Source of the DNA: a virus
Length of the DNA stretch: 29,438 nucleotides
Virus record (IMG/VR): IMGVR_UViG_3300028569_000126
Span: 1-29,438 of that record
Strand: one strand, 5' to 3'
Positions within the stretch are counted from its first letter, which is position 1, and the number at the start of each line of letters is the position of its first letter. Position numbers and translations under genes: made by a program. Positions 9,401 through 21,400 of the stretch are shown here, in pieces. Below the pieces are notes generated by a model. It was not told the origin of the DNA. It saw only the letters and a list, made by a program, of their open reading frames with translations, and did not search any database.

Positions 9401-10879
9401 TCCCCCAGAAGAAACTGAGTATCCACTAGCACCACTACTTTTACCTCTTACAAAGGATGTTGCAGGTAATTCCGTATTAGATATTGTAGTATTTAAAACT
9501 ATGGATGTATAAGTTTGAATATCATATAAGTATAAATTCCAGTTAGTTGAATTATCTTTGTATGAAGCGTCAGTCAAATTAAATTTATAAACTCTTGCAT
9601 TCCCGATAGTGGACCCTGATCCAACAAATCTGTCAAGTAGATCTATTGTAAATTTTTGTTTTGGAGTTCCGGATACAGTATTAACTCTCAAAATGTTTCC
9701 CATTTCAAAAGGAACACTAACAGTTTCTATACTTGCAGTATCTCTTGGTTTGTTGATATCTATAATTGAGGTAGAAATTTTTTCTATGTCGTAACCTCTC
9801 ACATAAGCTTTTCCTGGAGATACTTTTAAACACATTAAATCCTCTGAAGGTTTGTTATTTTGTTCTGTTGTCTCAGTATCAAAAAATAGACCATTATTTC
9901 CCAATCTATCATTTAGGGAGTTATTTACTGACACACTAAATGGTTCTACTGTATAATCTCCAGATTCATCATAAGTTCTTTCTGCCATGTAATCCTTTAT
10001 TATATTATATTGGATTTTTTGCTCAATTATTTTAATTTTTCCATTTTCAACTCTTAATAACTCAACAAAATCTGTATCATTAAGATCTGAGATTACTTTT
10101 TTAGTTAAAATAAGGTTAATTTTAAATCTATCTGACCCAGGAGCAGCATAATTAGTAAATCCTTTAGCTGGGTCATACAAACTATTATCATCTTTTGCAC
10201 TAACAAGCAATTCATCAATTTTTAATCCAACTCTATATGATGGAGTATTTCCATAGTTATCTAAAATTATAGTTTGTTTGGATACATTAACAAAATAACC
10301 TCGTATAAAATAAACTCCATCTCCAATAGACGCAGCAGATCCAATAGATGTTGAGTTTGTAGATATTAAAGAAGCAAATGGAGTTCCAATATTTATTGTG
10401 GTATTTCCGTAAATTACATTTTCTTCAGCAACTAGTGTTTCTCCATCGAGAAATGGTTTAATTTCAAAATTATTATCAGAATCTAAATATTTTACATATA
10501 TTGTTAAATTATCTACATTTATATCATCAGTGAACGAAACAAACTGAATTATTGCGGTTGTTCCTGATATTTGCCCAGTTACTTTTTTGCCAATAAAGTT
10601 ATTAATATATACAGAAATATCAATTCCAAATATAGTAGAATTGAGTTTTACTGAGTTAAAATTACCATCGTATGCAATATTTCCAGGAATTACTACCGAT
10701 CCTTCTTTAAAAATATGACTACCAAAAGATTTTACTTGATTCTGTAAAATTGATTGTAATGTTGTTAGTTCCCTTGCCTGAACCGGAAATCCTGGTTTAA
10801 ATAGAATTTTATAAAAATTCTTTTCCGGATCAAAATCGTCATAATATGGATTGATGTTTAAATCTGTTTTTTGTGCCAT
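3440..10879 (-). CDS. Giant virion structural protein with N-terminal DUF4815-type domain
   Basis: A 2479-residue protein. The N-terminus (about 1-600) contains NPYYDDFDPEKNFYKILFKP followed by GFPVQARELTTLQSILQNQV and HIFKEGSVVIPG, the hallmark pattern of the DUF4815 phage family. Residues about 1328-1380 are a Ser/Thr/Asn-rich linker. A second Thr-rich linker ends near 1637 and leads into RFVDPLAQSFVVGG, then VDLFFAKKDSGNATVKVEIR, a beta-rich module seen in related cyanophage structural proteins. Later regions include a 'YIKIGNEIIKYESI' unit like one in the gp7-position protein. It starts 5 nt after gp8, which in T4 gene order is the place of gp9/gp10. I infer a baseplate-peripheral or fibre-connecting protein. 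No enzymatic motif was seen. Function is assigned from family and position only. Confidence 0.85.
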   Translation of the reverse strand: MAQKTDLNINPYYDDFDPEKNFYKILFKPGFPVQARELTTLQSILQNQVKSFGSHIFKEGSVVIPGNIAYDGNFNSVKLNSTIFGIDISVYINNFIGKKVTGQISGTTAIIQFVSFTDDINVDNLTIYVKYLDSDNNFEIKPFLDGETLVAEENVIYGNTTINIGTPFASLISTNSTSIGSAASIGDGVYFIRGYFVNVSKQTIILDNYGNTPSYRVGLKIDELLVSAKDDNSLYDPAKGFTNYAAPGSDRFKINLILTKKVISDLNDTDFVELLRVENGKIKIIEQKIQYNIIKDYMAERTYDESGDYTVEPFSVSVNNSLNDRLGNNGLFFDTETTEQNNKPSEDLMCLKVSPGKAYVRGYDIEKISTSIIDINKPRDTASIETVSVPFEMGNILRVNTVSGTPKQKFTIDLLDRFVGSGSTIGNARVYKFNLTDASYKDNSTNWNLYLYDIQTYTSIVLNTTISNTELPATSFVRGKSSGASGYSVSSGGSSNTISLRQTSGTFSVGEQLIINGLDFPRTIKNVTAYSVEDIKSVKQSSSTGFSQFSANCLLERFRFPNGILGGTITGGNTLLSPGKQFTGVKIGSIIRYTSAISQNALSVALREGDVVGNETQIITTEIFNRVVSISPDATSLTISPVTSVTGLFNGNVTNGNFSDIYIGAAVIRNKNSGFLYAQLPDSNISSVNLSSSLLTVSEQIPEQFTDPGGILTFNSSQVTGISSSFFVPFDQERYSVHYSGGGIGTITSDQFVLSGNTITISGLLPSQSSIVVNTTLVKEGIRSKIKTYNRSQTLSIERSKNPQSGINISSSIGDGLTYNQFYGLRIQDEEISLNYPDVVKIISIYESFDSSAPTLDHITFGASANVSTNAIIGENILGKNSKSIARVVSKISNNVLGVVYLNSERLITSETVKFQESNITTEIEKIVPGKYKDITNSYTLDKGQKDQYYDYSRIVRNKNTPEPAKKLLIVFDYYSVPSNDTGDVFTVLSYDKERFTHDIPFIGPKSIRSSDTLDFRPRVPVFNSTNSSPFDFSSRSLEPIRILSPNENSLLGYDYYLARIDKLYLDRNKNFILEKGISSNSPKAPDKNDAVMEIATIKLPPYLYNPANAIVTLVDNRRYTMRDIGLIEDRVENLERVTSLSLLEVNTQTLQIQDSEGNNRFKSGFFVDDFKNYQFINRRLSSIRINTSTNELTPITSRNSLKSQIVPAAAITDENLDLSENFNLLDSNVVKTGQTVTLKYQSIGWIEQAFATTVENVNPFNVIVYTGDIKLNPEIDNWVRTIQLPDKNIDITLNSSRTLTNNLISDVSVTLTPINTQSSNTIFIDIADPGRAGTEEVSGTTSSQTSSTSSNTNPSISSSENLDTVSNTDTNIRNVLISSSNESFMRSRNIQFSVSNIKPSTQFYQFLDGNSGVDFIPKLIEISNSTKAFVVGETVIGTSGGINLITFRVAVPNHKYGPYNAPSTTYTINPYIRNESIASGYSQSSKILNVDTISLSEEAQGKYSGYLLKGMQLVGQTSGSVAIVDDLRLISDNFGDLIGTFFIRDPNIIPIPSVRISTGTKTFKLTSSSSNSPGLPGSTDTSSAETNFNSDGTLEQWENTVTATKSNLNTKTITNLTTNTTQSVTTINTHTTTTIQRFVDPLAQSFVVGGNVESPDSSRIGLTNDDKNGAFITSVDLFFAKKDSGNATVKVEIRSMELGTPTRVVIGNSVTLRPNEVNISSDASIATKITFNEPIYLPPGREYAVVIISENSDQYELWTAVMGEKTVNTKDLSDTSAVTYSKQFSMGSLFKSQNGSIWTANQYQDLKFKLYKAQFITNQPGTAFFHNPTLDTSNGYIKKLSTNPVTTLPRTAALGITTTTNSELIGILSKGRKIFDVSKNYVYGYISETGSSVATVGLTTGGSNYTTTTTPVNTFNIIGNGSGLILNIVASNKTLTGISVINAGNGYKVGDVVGIVTSNVVGNQGKDAIITIVSITGVDTLYLENIQGSFTNTLGSQFGYYNNSNGLVSVASTTIRNFIPSSNQYSGNYLRVDHFDHGMYGNTNKLRIYDVESSTAPVIITSPLISTSTSISVSAGDTANFAIFEGIPVSGSNPGYIKIGNEIIKYESINNNLLGTITRARDSTISIDYSVNTLMYKYELNGVSLRRINKTHDISDLDIGLDGYYVEIDRTDANGANRIIDGFINGNPANVPQLSFTSESTLGGSNVRASENILYSSIVPTYDIISPGSSTSISSVIRSVTGTSASGSESSFLDNGIEPIQLNSLNTLKTVRLVCSKENETEYLANLPRNKSFITGITLTTTDTNISPIIFLDTAFTEFISSRLHSPIFDYAFDGRSNSILDDPHSAVYVSRPVNIVQPASSLKVILSAYRHESSDFRVLYSLFRSDSSEIEQSFELFPGYDNLSFGVSSGLSVVDQSLNNGKSDFFVSSSLDNEFKEYEFTANNLQLFNGYVIKIVMSGKNQAYPPRIKELRTIAIR

Positions 10880-10884
10880 TTTCT

Positions 10885-12432
10885 TTAAAATTCCAAAATA
10901 ATTTTAATGTCTTCTTTTTGTCTAGCATCCCTGGATACTAAAGGTCTATTATCAATATAAATTATATCTCCTGACTGTTTATTTATCTCAGGATTTGCAA
11001 GACCTGTAGTAAAACTTACTCCCAAGTTTATAACTTTACCCCCAACAGTAATTTTATTATCTGTAAATGTATTATCTATAGAAACTGATCCTACCGATTC
11101 TATGGTAATTTGTGAGGAAGATTCAAAATTATAAACTTTAGATTTACTAGTAACTTCATTATGATCAGTTTGATTTTCTTTATTCCCAAAATGTAAGGAT
11201 CTGTCTTGGATATATTTTAATACTTTAGTCTCACTATCATAAGAAGATACATATCCTCTTGCTATTCCATCAGTTACAGTTTGAGTAATTTTTTGACCAA
11301 TAACGGGAACTCCGGCAAATCCGGAATCTAGTTTAATTGCTCCTAGTGATGAAAATTGATTTTCTGTGTATATATCGGTATCTGAGTTAATCTTAGTTGG
11401 ATTTTTTATAATCCCAACTTGAGAAAATTTGGTGTCTATTGGAAAATCCTTTGTAGAATCATCAAATCTTGCATATATTAAAACTTTATCAGTTCCCAAT
11501 TCTTTGTAAATATCATATCCATGTCCCTTAGATGGTGGTATAATCGGTATTAGTTTTGCCGCACTTGTTATTCCTACGGGCTGAATACTACCTAAATCAA
11601 CTATACCCCAGGTATATCCGTATCCTCCGTTAGTTATAGTTGTTGAATTTATTTTTCCTTTACTATCTACTGTTATTGATACTCTTGCTCCATCTCCATC
11701 TCCCAATATATCAACTATTCCTGAAGTGTATCCTTCTCCACTACTTTCGATATATACTTTTTTAATTTGGTTTGGATTTGATGAACTAGAATTACCACTT
11801 TCTCTAACGCTTACAATTTGATTATCTGTTGTTATTGTATTCCAATCGTTTGGGACAACAACATATTCTGTCGAATCAAACTTTATAATGTCACTTGGAG
11901 AAACTGAAAATAGATATTTCCAAATATATCCATCTCCACTTACTCCTGCTGCTGATGGTTGCAAATCTGTAAAATTTGGTTCGTCCTGAGATTTATTTCC
12001 TTTTTGATTTGATCCAGAAGAACCGTTGTCAATACAAATATATACTTTAAACTCACTATTGATTACATAGTAATTTGAATCATATAATCTAGCTAAATTT
12101 GAAATTGGTGCGAGATTACTACTACTGTAATCGTGCCTATACATATCATATGATGTGTTAGAACTCCAAGAAACATTTCTTATAACTCTCCTTATATTAC
12201 TACCTGTAATTTTTTTCCCAAATAAACTAGTATCTTTATAGTGACTTAGATACTCTAAATTATCTGTTGGACTAGGAGTATTAGTATCCCAGGTTGCGAT
12301 TCTTCCAAAACCAACAATACCTGGATTGGGAAGACCTAAAAAAACATAATAAGAATCACTTCCCCCCGTCACTGAATTTATAAAATTAGAGGAATTTAAT
12401 ATTCTAAATTGATCAGTTATAATTGCTGCCAT
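10885..12432 (-). CDS. 8: Baseplate wedge subunit gp8
   Basis: A 515-residue protein, longer than the 334-residue T4 gp8. Landmarks match T4 gp8: GDGYIWKYLF at residues 166-175 (T4 has GDGYVWEYLF), TEYVVVPNDW at 188-197, and a C-terminus with YIDNRPL (492-498) followed by an acidic stretch and IKIILEF, like T4's MENRPP...EINILFTF. The extra length lies mostly between about 200 and 480, with Gly/Tyr-rich repeats such as SSGEGYTSGIVDILGDGDG and TNGGYGYTWGIV that resemble modules in the giant neighbour. In T4, gp8 is a dimer in each baseplate wedge. A perfect TATAAATA late promoter lies 16 nt upstream, overlapping the end of the preceding giant gene. No clear Shine-Dalgarno sequence is seen. Confidence 0.9.
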   Translation of the reverse strand: MAAIITDQFRILNSSNFINSVTGGSDSYYVFLGLPNPGIVGFGRIATWDTNTPSPTDNLEYLSHYKDTSLFGKKITGSNIRRVIRNVSWSSNTSYDMYRHDYSSSNLAPISNLARLYDSNYYVINSEFKVYICIDNGSSGSNQKGNKSQDEPNFTDLQPSAAGVSGDGYIWKYLFSVSPSDIIKFDSTEYVVVPNDWNTITTDNQIVSVRESGNSSSSNPNQIKKVYIESSGEGYTSGIVDILGDGDGARVSITVDSKGKINSTTITNGGYGYTWGIVDLGSIQPVGITSAAKLIPIIPPSKGHGYDIYKELGTDKVLIYARFDDSTKDFPIDTKFSQVGIIKNPTKINSDTDIYTENQFSSLGAIKLDSGFAGVPVIGQKITQTVTDGIARGYVSSYDSETKVLKYIQDRSLHFGNKENQTDHNEVTSKSKVYNFESSSQITIESVGSVSIDNTFTDNKITVGGKVINLGVSFTTGLANPEINKQSGDIIYIDNRPLVSRDARQKEDIKIILEF

Positions 12433-12448
12433 ATTATTGTTTTTTAGA

Positions 12449-12456
12449 TATTTATA
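12449..12456 (-). promoter_or_regulatory. T4-type late promoter (perfect TATAAATA) for gp8
   Basis: The minus strand reads TATAAATA, identical to the T4 late consensus. It overlaps the stop codon region of the giant gene and lies 16 nt before the gp8 ATG at 12432. Confidence 0.7.
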
Positions 12457-15400
12457 ATAGTTTTGGAAGTGCTCCAGTTTTTCTTAACCCAGTGTTTCTT
12501 CTTTGAATTGTTGCAAAAGTTGACAATCCAACATCGATAGTATTTCCAGTTACTCCTATTGATATTGGAGAACTAGATCGACTAAACCCAGACATTCTAC
12601 CCCAGGAAAATTTACCAACTGGGTTTGTTACATTTCCGGAAGAAGATATTCCAGTTGTAGATGTAGTTGATAGTATATTACAAGTAATAATTCCCGTAGT
12701 GCCAGTGGAAGAGATTTGATGAATGTAGTAAATGTTATCTATAAATGTTGTTCCAATCCCAACTATCGACGAGTTTGTGGTATTAATAGAAGTTAATCCA
12801 TTTCCAACTCTTGTATCAAAAATATAAATTGGATATCCAACTTGCAATTGTGATAAGTCTTGCACCTTTAATCCGATTAAATTAAAATTAATTGCTAGAG
12901 GATTTCCATTAGTCCCAGTAGTAGTTCCAATTCCGGTAACAATTCCAGAAAAACCAGTTACTGATGTGATATTAGTAATTTTTTCTACTGATTGACTTGC
13001 GATTGTTGAGATACCATTAACTATTAATGCATCAAACTTTGTTGGGTTACTAATTTGATATTTAAAAAAATCTGCATTGTCTGTAAATATATAATCATCT
13101 GTGGTTGAGAAATTTTTAATAATTCTTGCGGTTGGGTAAATTAAAGATTCTAATGAATCGCGACTTTTGTATACAATTTCTCCATTAATTTTTTGGTCAG
13201 ATTTTTGTTTAATCCAACTTAATGGCTTATCATTTTCATCATCTATTCCCTGAGAATTGTAAAAATTAGTTTCAAACTTATCTGATGATGTCAAATCAAA
13301 TACTGTTCTTTTATTTTGAGATATTGTGTCTGGGAATGCATTATTTTTTAAAACTTGTACAATATCTCCTTTTTTTATAGTCTCGTTTATATCATCTATT
13401 ATCTTACTATCATCATTTGTAGTTCCTTTGTAAAAGAAAATTGCAATATTATCTTCTTCTTTTGGTGCTGCAGTAAATGCAAAGCTAGTTCCACCATCAA
13501 ATTGGTATGAAACTCCGGGATCTTGTATCACACCATTTATTATTATCAATAATGCATTAGATAAATTTACTTGAGAACCGGATAAAACTTGAAAACTTAA
13601 TAATTCATTATTATAAAATAAAGGAAATCTGGTTCTAGTGCCATCTTGATAATTTTTAATTGAATCTATAAAATCAAACTCTCCAAACTGCCAAGCAGCG
13701 AAAGAATCTGTAAATGTATTGACAACGGTTAACTCAAATTTGGATAATGGAGATCCTAACCTAGAATCAGTAACTAATCCAACTGGTGTAAATACATCTC
13801 CTCTCTGAAAAGAATATCCCTGTCTAGAAATATTAAATTTAGTAATTTCAAAATATGTTGACCCAATTCCAGTTGTGGAACTTGCACCAACCTCAACATT
13901 TAATAAAAGACCTATTCCAGTTTTTGTAGTTGCACCAATTCCTAATCTTGATACTCCAACAATATTTAAATTCTCATATGAAGGTTCTGATACAAATATT
14001 TTAGGATTTACATACCCAGTTCCCCCCACACCTACAGTAAATGTTAATGTTCCTCCTATACCAACACTTGCAGATATAGATGCTGGAGTTCCATTATGAC
14101 CACTCTCATAGGCACTAACACCAATAGATACAATTCCATTATATCCAGATCCAACATTATCAGTAGTTCCTAGTCCAACCGAAATAATACCACCATTTGC
14201 ATCAAGAACTGCGGTAACTGCAGCTCCAACTAAAGGGGCATATCCTAATCCAGTAGAGGAACCTAAAGAAATTATTATTCCCCCTCTGGGTATTTGATTT
14301 TGATTTATATCATAATCTGAAGTAAAAATAGTATCGGTATTTGGAATAGTAACTCCAGAAAAAACTACACTTGATATTCCTACTCCAGAATTTTCTAAAA
14401 TTCTAAAATTATTATTTGGATTATTGAGCGTAGTTGGTGTTTGAAATATGCTATTTATGAACAACATACCATTACCACCACTAGTTCCTAATCCAACAGT
14501 ATTTGCACCACCTACAGTTAAAGTAAAAGTTCTTCCAATGCCAGTAAATCTACTTGAAATATCATCATATATTTTATTTGATGTATAATTATTTCTCAAA
14601 AACACTCTTCCCGTAAAATCTGCAGTCTCAAATATTAAATTGGAAATATCTCTTTCTATTTGAGGATTTCCTCTAGGCGCTTTTGTAAAGAAAATATTAT
14701 TTTCTACAATATTATAAGATCCTTTGTAAACTCTAGCTTCAGATGAATCTATATGTGAAGTTGCAGATGATCCAACAAATCCTCGGTTTACTTCAACTAA
14801 CTTAAAATTTCCACTGTTAGTAATTGGACCAGTATTTGTTGTACCTAATCCAACATTAACTATTTCTAAAAATTCATTATCAATTTTTAAAATATTATTA
14901 GGAACTATGGTTGATATTCCACTTAGTGAAATTATTGAGGAACTAGCACTAATTTGACCATTATTATTACTTAATGTATGAGAAATTGGGGTGAATAATA
15001 ATGGGTACTGAACTAAATTATCAATAGTAATTATTACTTTTTCATTTTTCTTAACCATTTCAAGTTGGTGAGCATTCCCTTCACCAATTGAAGTAAAGGT
15101 AACTCCTATACCTAATGCTGAATAATCTTTTCTAGTAGATAATTTAAAAGTGTTGTTTGATAGTTTTATTACATAAAGATCAGAAGGTAATAATGTAGTT
15201 ACAATTCCAGAAGAGTTTAAAGTTGCTCCTATCCCGACAGAACTTGCACCAATTCCAATAAATGTTGACTTTGGTGTGTATATAATTTCTTCTTGTGGAC
15301 TAAGATAGTGGTTTTCTATTGAAAATATACCAGTTACTGGATTTAATACTAAAGAATCTGAAGGATTAAAAATTTTTGTAAAAATTTTATTTCCTTCTGA

Positions 15401-18400
15401 AGTCAAATTAAATTTAGTTCTATTGAGTCTGTTACCATTAATTGCATTATAAAACTTAAGATTGATTGATTCTGTTATATTACCATATAATAAATCTGGA
15501 GGAACATTAATATCGTCAAGGATTGTATATAAACACTGAGTAAATGCGGAAATTTTAACAAGTGATGATATTTCTGCATCTGGATAAAATTTTAATATAA
15601 AATTATCTCCAGAATATTCTCCTCCAAATGTGCCAATACCAGTTGTACTTTGACCTGAAAGAAATGGAGATTGCTGAATGTAAATATTACTAAGGTCTTG
15701 AATCATAGTAATTTGATGTAATGCACTAGTTGATCCAACACTAACCTCAACTAAAGATTTTAGTGCATTAATATTATTCTTGTTTAATGATATTATTGTT
15801 GATGGGGCGGAAACTGTTGATGAATAGTTTGACTGATATACTACACTTCTTTCATTTCCTGGAATTTCTCCACTTGTCAAAAATCTATACGATCCAGTTC
15901 CAAGAGCGGTTGTACCAAACCCAACAATTTTTGAGTTAATTGTATTATTATTTTGTGATATATTAGAATAATTTAGCGATAGTATACCAGAAGAAATATT
16001 TGAACTAAATGATCCAATAAAGTTTCCTGAATAATAATTACTAGAAAACTCAGAATCAAAAAAGTATTGTGATATAAAAGTATCAGTTCCGTTGTGATTT
16101 ACAAATATCTCTACAAAATTCATTTCGTTTGTCGTAGAATTTATAATTTGGACATTTGCATATAATGATGAACATTTATTAGATTCTACTGATATTATAG
16201 GTGTTGTTATTGTCGGTGATATACTAGAACTTAGTCCAGATAGATTTATTAAACCAATTGATGTTGTTCCTATTCCCGATCCAAATTTACTAGAAATAAA
16301 TTTTATATCATAATCTACATTAAATGGATCATTTGGTAAAAATCTCAAATATGATACTCCAGTTTCATCTTCGATTAAAGAAAATGATCCAAATTTATCT
16401 TCTGAATTGTGTACAAATCCGGTTCCTTTGTTTATTAGTGTAGATTTTTCTGCTAAAAAATTATTATTATTACCAGAATTTATTAATACTAGTTCACTTA
16501 ATTGAATTTGAGTATTATCTAAACTTGAGACTCTTACTAGTAAGTTATCGTATGATACTCCAGAATTTAATTGAATTAGATTGAGAAACTCACTAGGTTC
16601 TCCATCCAAATTAGAAAATTGACGATTTATATCATCTATTTTTAAAACCACATTAGTCTTACATTCAATATAGTCTGATAATTTTTTTGTTTTTAATCTT
16701 ATAAATTTTGAAGAAGTTCCAGCTCCAACTATATCGACATCTTGAACTAAATCAAAATCATAAATTGTATCAACTCGGTTTTCTTCTATTACGTCATATA
16801 CAATAGATGTGGCATTATTAGACGATGAGATTCCCGAATTTGTAGTAGATGTAATTCCCGTGTCTGAAAAATTTTTAAATCCACTACTGTGTAATAAATT
16901 ATTTACTGGAGTTTTTAAATCTTTATATGAAATTGGACTTTTTATTGTGTATGATAAATTTTGGTAATAATCATTATCTGAAATAACTTGGTTGTCTTGA
17001 TTTAATTTTCCTGAATCATTAGACCATCCAATATTCTTTTCAACTGAATAATTGATATCAAATTTTCCAGTATTTTCTTCAATACCACTAATAATTGCTA
17101 TATTACCAGAATCTTTACCTGTAATTGACTCACCTACAGTAAGTTTATAAGATCCGGAAACTTTAATAAATGAACTACTATATGACTGAATTGATAAATC
17201 TACTTCGGAATTATTAATAATTATTTTTTCTCCAATTAAAAATGAAGATGTAGTTTGTAAAACTTCAAACTCTGGATAATCAGTACTTTTTATTATATTC
17301 GGGATAGAATCTTGAATTGTTTTTGCTATACCGGTATTTGTTGTTAATCCTGAAATATTAATTGTAACTTTATCAAGAATCTCAGCATTATTGTAGTTAC
17401 TGATAGTAAATAATTGATAATTATAATCTTCAGAGTTAAATCCCGTACCTTCGCTACTAGATTTCTCAATTCCTTCTACAAAAACTTTATCCCCAATATT
17501 AAAAGGATTGGTAATAAATTGTGAAGTTGGAGTTGTAATAAAACAAGTAAAAATCCCACTCGAAGAAGATTCAATTTTTTGTATACTTACTCCGTTTGTA
17601 TTATTAGTGGTAAATATTTTTACTGATGTTTCGGGAAGACCTTTTGGTTTTTGAATGATATTAATTTTATCAATAGAATTTCCTACTAAAGATGATTCTA
17701 ATATTCCACTATTAATTTTTTTACCCGTCTTAGAATCTACAATTATTACAGTTGGTGGATTATTGTATCCAGTTCCACCATTGGTAACAATAATACTATC
17801 AATACTATTTAAGTCTTTGATAGTAATTAATGGTGAAACATATGCCAATGGACTTAAAGTTTTATCTGAAGAATACTCAAATCCTTCATCAACAATTCTA
17901 AGTTCTCTTAAATTACCTATGGTAGTTGATTTTGGAATAATATATGCATCTTTTCCAGCTAAAGAGTTTGAACCAGAAAATATAGGAATTTTTTTATAAC
18001 CAGACCCACCAGAAACAATATTAATTTTACTTATAGAACCATTTGCCGATAATGAATTCGTAGTATATGTTAAAATATCACACTCACTCTTTACATATTT
18101 TAATTTTTCTGGAATTTTTATTAAAGAAATATCAAATGTTGTAGAACCAATACCAGAAATGCTGTAGTTAGAAGTATAGACACTTGTATCAAATAATATT
18201 TCTGAATAATTAATTACAGATTCGTCTGAACTAGTAATACTTCCAGAATTCTCTATATTATAATATAATTTTGTAGGTAAAGATGAATCATATTTAATAG
18301 TTAGAGAAGCATTTGTAGATACTCCAACTGTTCCTATACCAGATACTGTAAATATATCAGACTCCGATGTTGAGATAAACTCATTATTATACTCTTGATC

Positions 18401-21400
18401 ATAATATATTTTAAAGTTAAATCCAGAAAGTGAATTGTCAGATAACTTAAATACTAAATTATTATTAAGTATTGTTTTAATTTGTGGATTTAATAACGAT
18501 ATTGTCTGATTTGATCCACCGGTACTTGCAATGCTTATTGTGGTTGGGGGAACTTTTTTTGAGTCGGAATAAGTTTCTGAAAGTTTTATTGAATTATCAT
18601 TTATTTTAAATACATAATATGATCCAGTATTTAATCCAGATGCAACCGAATTAGATGAATATAAAATTTTATCTCCTGTTTGTAGATTGTGTGAATTAAT
18701 TGTTATTATACTAGTAGAAGTATTAATACCTGTTGAGTTAAATCCAATAGGATTTATTAATACATTTCCGGTAGTTTGATCTCTTTTTACAAATATAGAT
18801 AAAGAAGTTCCAATTCCAACAGAAAGATTTGGATATACTTTTAAATTAATATTATCATTATTAGTAAGACCGTGAAAAGTTGATATTGAAACAGTAGATT
18901 TAATTTTTTCAACTTTTCCAGTTACGGTACTATTAGTACTAGTAAATGAATATTGATCACTATCAGAACCGTTGTTTCTAAAATAAACCTCAGATGAATT
19001 TAAATCAGTTTTAATCCCTATTGTATTTTTGTTTTTATTTACTACAAATATAGATGAAGGTAAACTAAACTGTGGTCCATTTGGGGATGTTGATATCGAA
19101 ATAGGATTACCATTTGTTGTAAATATTACTGACTGATTGTTTATAAATGGATGATTTTCAATATATATTGATTGGGTAAGAATGTCTCTAGTAATTGAAT
19201 AGCTAGCAAAATTGAATGATATTGCATTTGTAATTCCGGAAGTTGTTCCTACACCAACGGAATTTTTTGGATTAAAATATACTTTATTAGGAACTTCCGA
19301 CTCAAAATATTCTGTTTTTTTAGTAATTTTAAACGAATTTGGAATAAAATTTATCCGGGAAGTTGCGGTGTGTGATATTCCAGAAGATCCTCTTGATACT
19401 TTTAATATATTCTGAGATGAGAATACTTCCAATACTTTTAATATTTCACTACCAATTGAAATATTACTGTCTACTGATATGTTTTCAGGTATTTGAATAA
19501 CATATATTTCGGTGGTAAATCCAGAAGACCCTGCAGGAATACTGGTTAAAATATTAGAACTATATGAGGTTACTCCAATTTTATAAGAAGAATTTAATTG
19601 AGATAAACTAGTTGATAATCCAGAAATAACAACTACATCATTGTTAGATAAATTATGGGATGGTAAAATTGTAACTTGCAATTCTCTATCATTATTTCTG
19701 GTAAATATAGCATTTTCGTATGTTTGAACACTAGTATTTAATTCTACAATATCTTTACCTTCTATACTAGATACCGTTGCACTTAATCCACCTCCCATAG
19801 TGTTACTATCATCAAAAGATAAAATATCATTTATTTTATAATTTACTCCAGGAAAAATTATATCAAAATCAGTTATACTTCCATCAGATACTGATTCTAC
19901 AACAGATTCTTGATTTGTAAAATCCCTAGTTTCAATTATGAAATCATTATCTGCATATTCATCTGAAATTTTGTATGGGAATGTATTCCTAAGTAAAGAT
20001 GAATTATTAAAATCGAATGTTTGATTCAGTATAGAGTTTTCTTTCAGTGTATTAGATCTGTACTTGTTTCCGATAAAATATGGAAACTCTGGTACTAAAG
20101 AACTACTGAGAGTTGCGAAGTAGGCATATATACCATTTGGAAACTCTGGAGTTTTTCCAAATCTTCCATTATTTTCATCTAAATCGCCAGAATTTGTGTA
20201 AGTATAATCTTCAACAAAAAATCCTGGTGCAAATGAAGGAGGTCTATCAATAATATTTGATACATTTAAAGAATATCCAGATGATAATCTTTTTACTATA
20301 GATATAGTCTCTGGATCAGAAAATCCATATGGACCATATATTGGGTTTCCATCGTATGCCCATCCAATTATATTAGAAACTTTTTCCCCAGTATCGCCAA
20401 AAGAATTTCTTAATATCTCAAAATATCCACATACTGAATATTGTAATTTATTATTAGACTCAAATATAAGTTCGTCACCAAATCTTGAATTGTTATTAAC
20501 AGTCAATGCTCTAATTCTGGTTCTAAGTAGTGCACCATATCCAGAAGGTTTAACAATAACATTTGTTAATTCATCAGAATAATTTATTCCTGAATTTATA
20601 ATTTTAACATCTATTATTTTTCCATTAGATATTATCGGTCTCAGTTCAGCTCCTGATCCAGCTCCAGATGAATCGGTTACAATTAGGTCTGGTATTGAAT
20701 AGTAATCTATCCCAGAGTATTGTATATTTACAAAAGAAATTCTACCATTTCTAATAATTGGACGCAACTTAGCATCTTTACCATTTTTTATTAATATTGT
20801 TTGATTTTTTTCTAAATTTAAAATTGTAGATCCATAACCAGTTCCATTTTCGTATAGATAAGTATCAATAATACTTCCTTTAACTACTGGAGTTGTCACT
20901 AGTGATTGATATTGTGTCACTAATCCAACTGGGGAATATTCTATAGAAACTGAAATATCAGGATAACTGAAATATTGATATCCTGATCCAATCGAAGGTA
21001 ATTTTATATAATTTTCACGATTATAATTTGATATATTTGTTCCACCAATTCCAGCATCGCATAATCTAAAATAGTCTTTATCATTCGATAAAATATAATA
21101 TTGAGATACTGTTGATATTCCAATTGAAGATGTTTGATAATTATATTTAACTAATTCTCCACTATTAAATCCATGATTTTCAAAACTAATGGTATGGTTT
21201 ATTGTGGATATTCCAGATGATTTGACGATTAATTTTCTGTTAGTATATCCACTTCCTTGATTTAATATTTTGATTTCTGATATGGTATTTTTATATGATG
21301 AAGTTTTAAATTTGTGAACTCCCGAATTATTGTTTCCATTAAAAAATACCGTATTAATTCCTGAATAATAATCTGATATATTCTGATAAAGTCTGATAGT

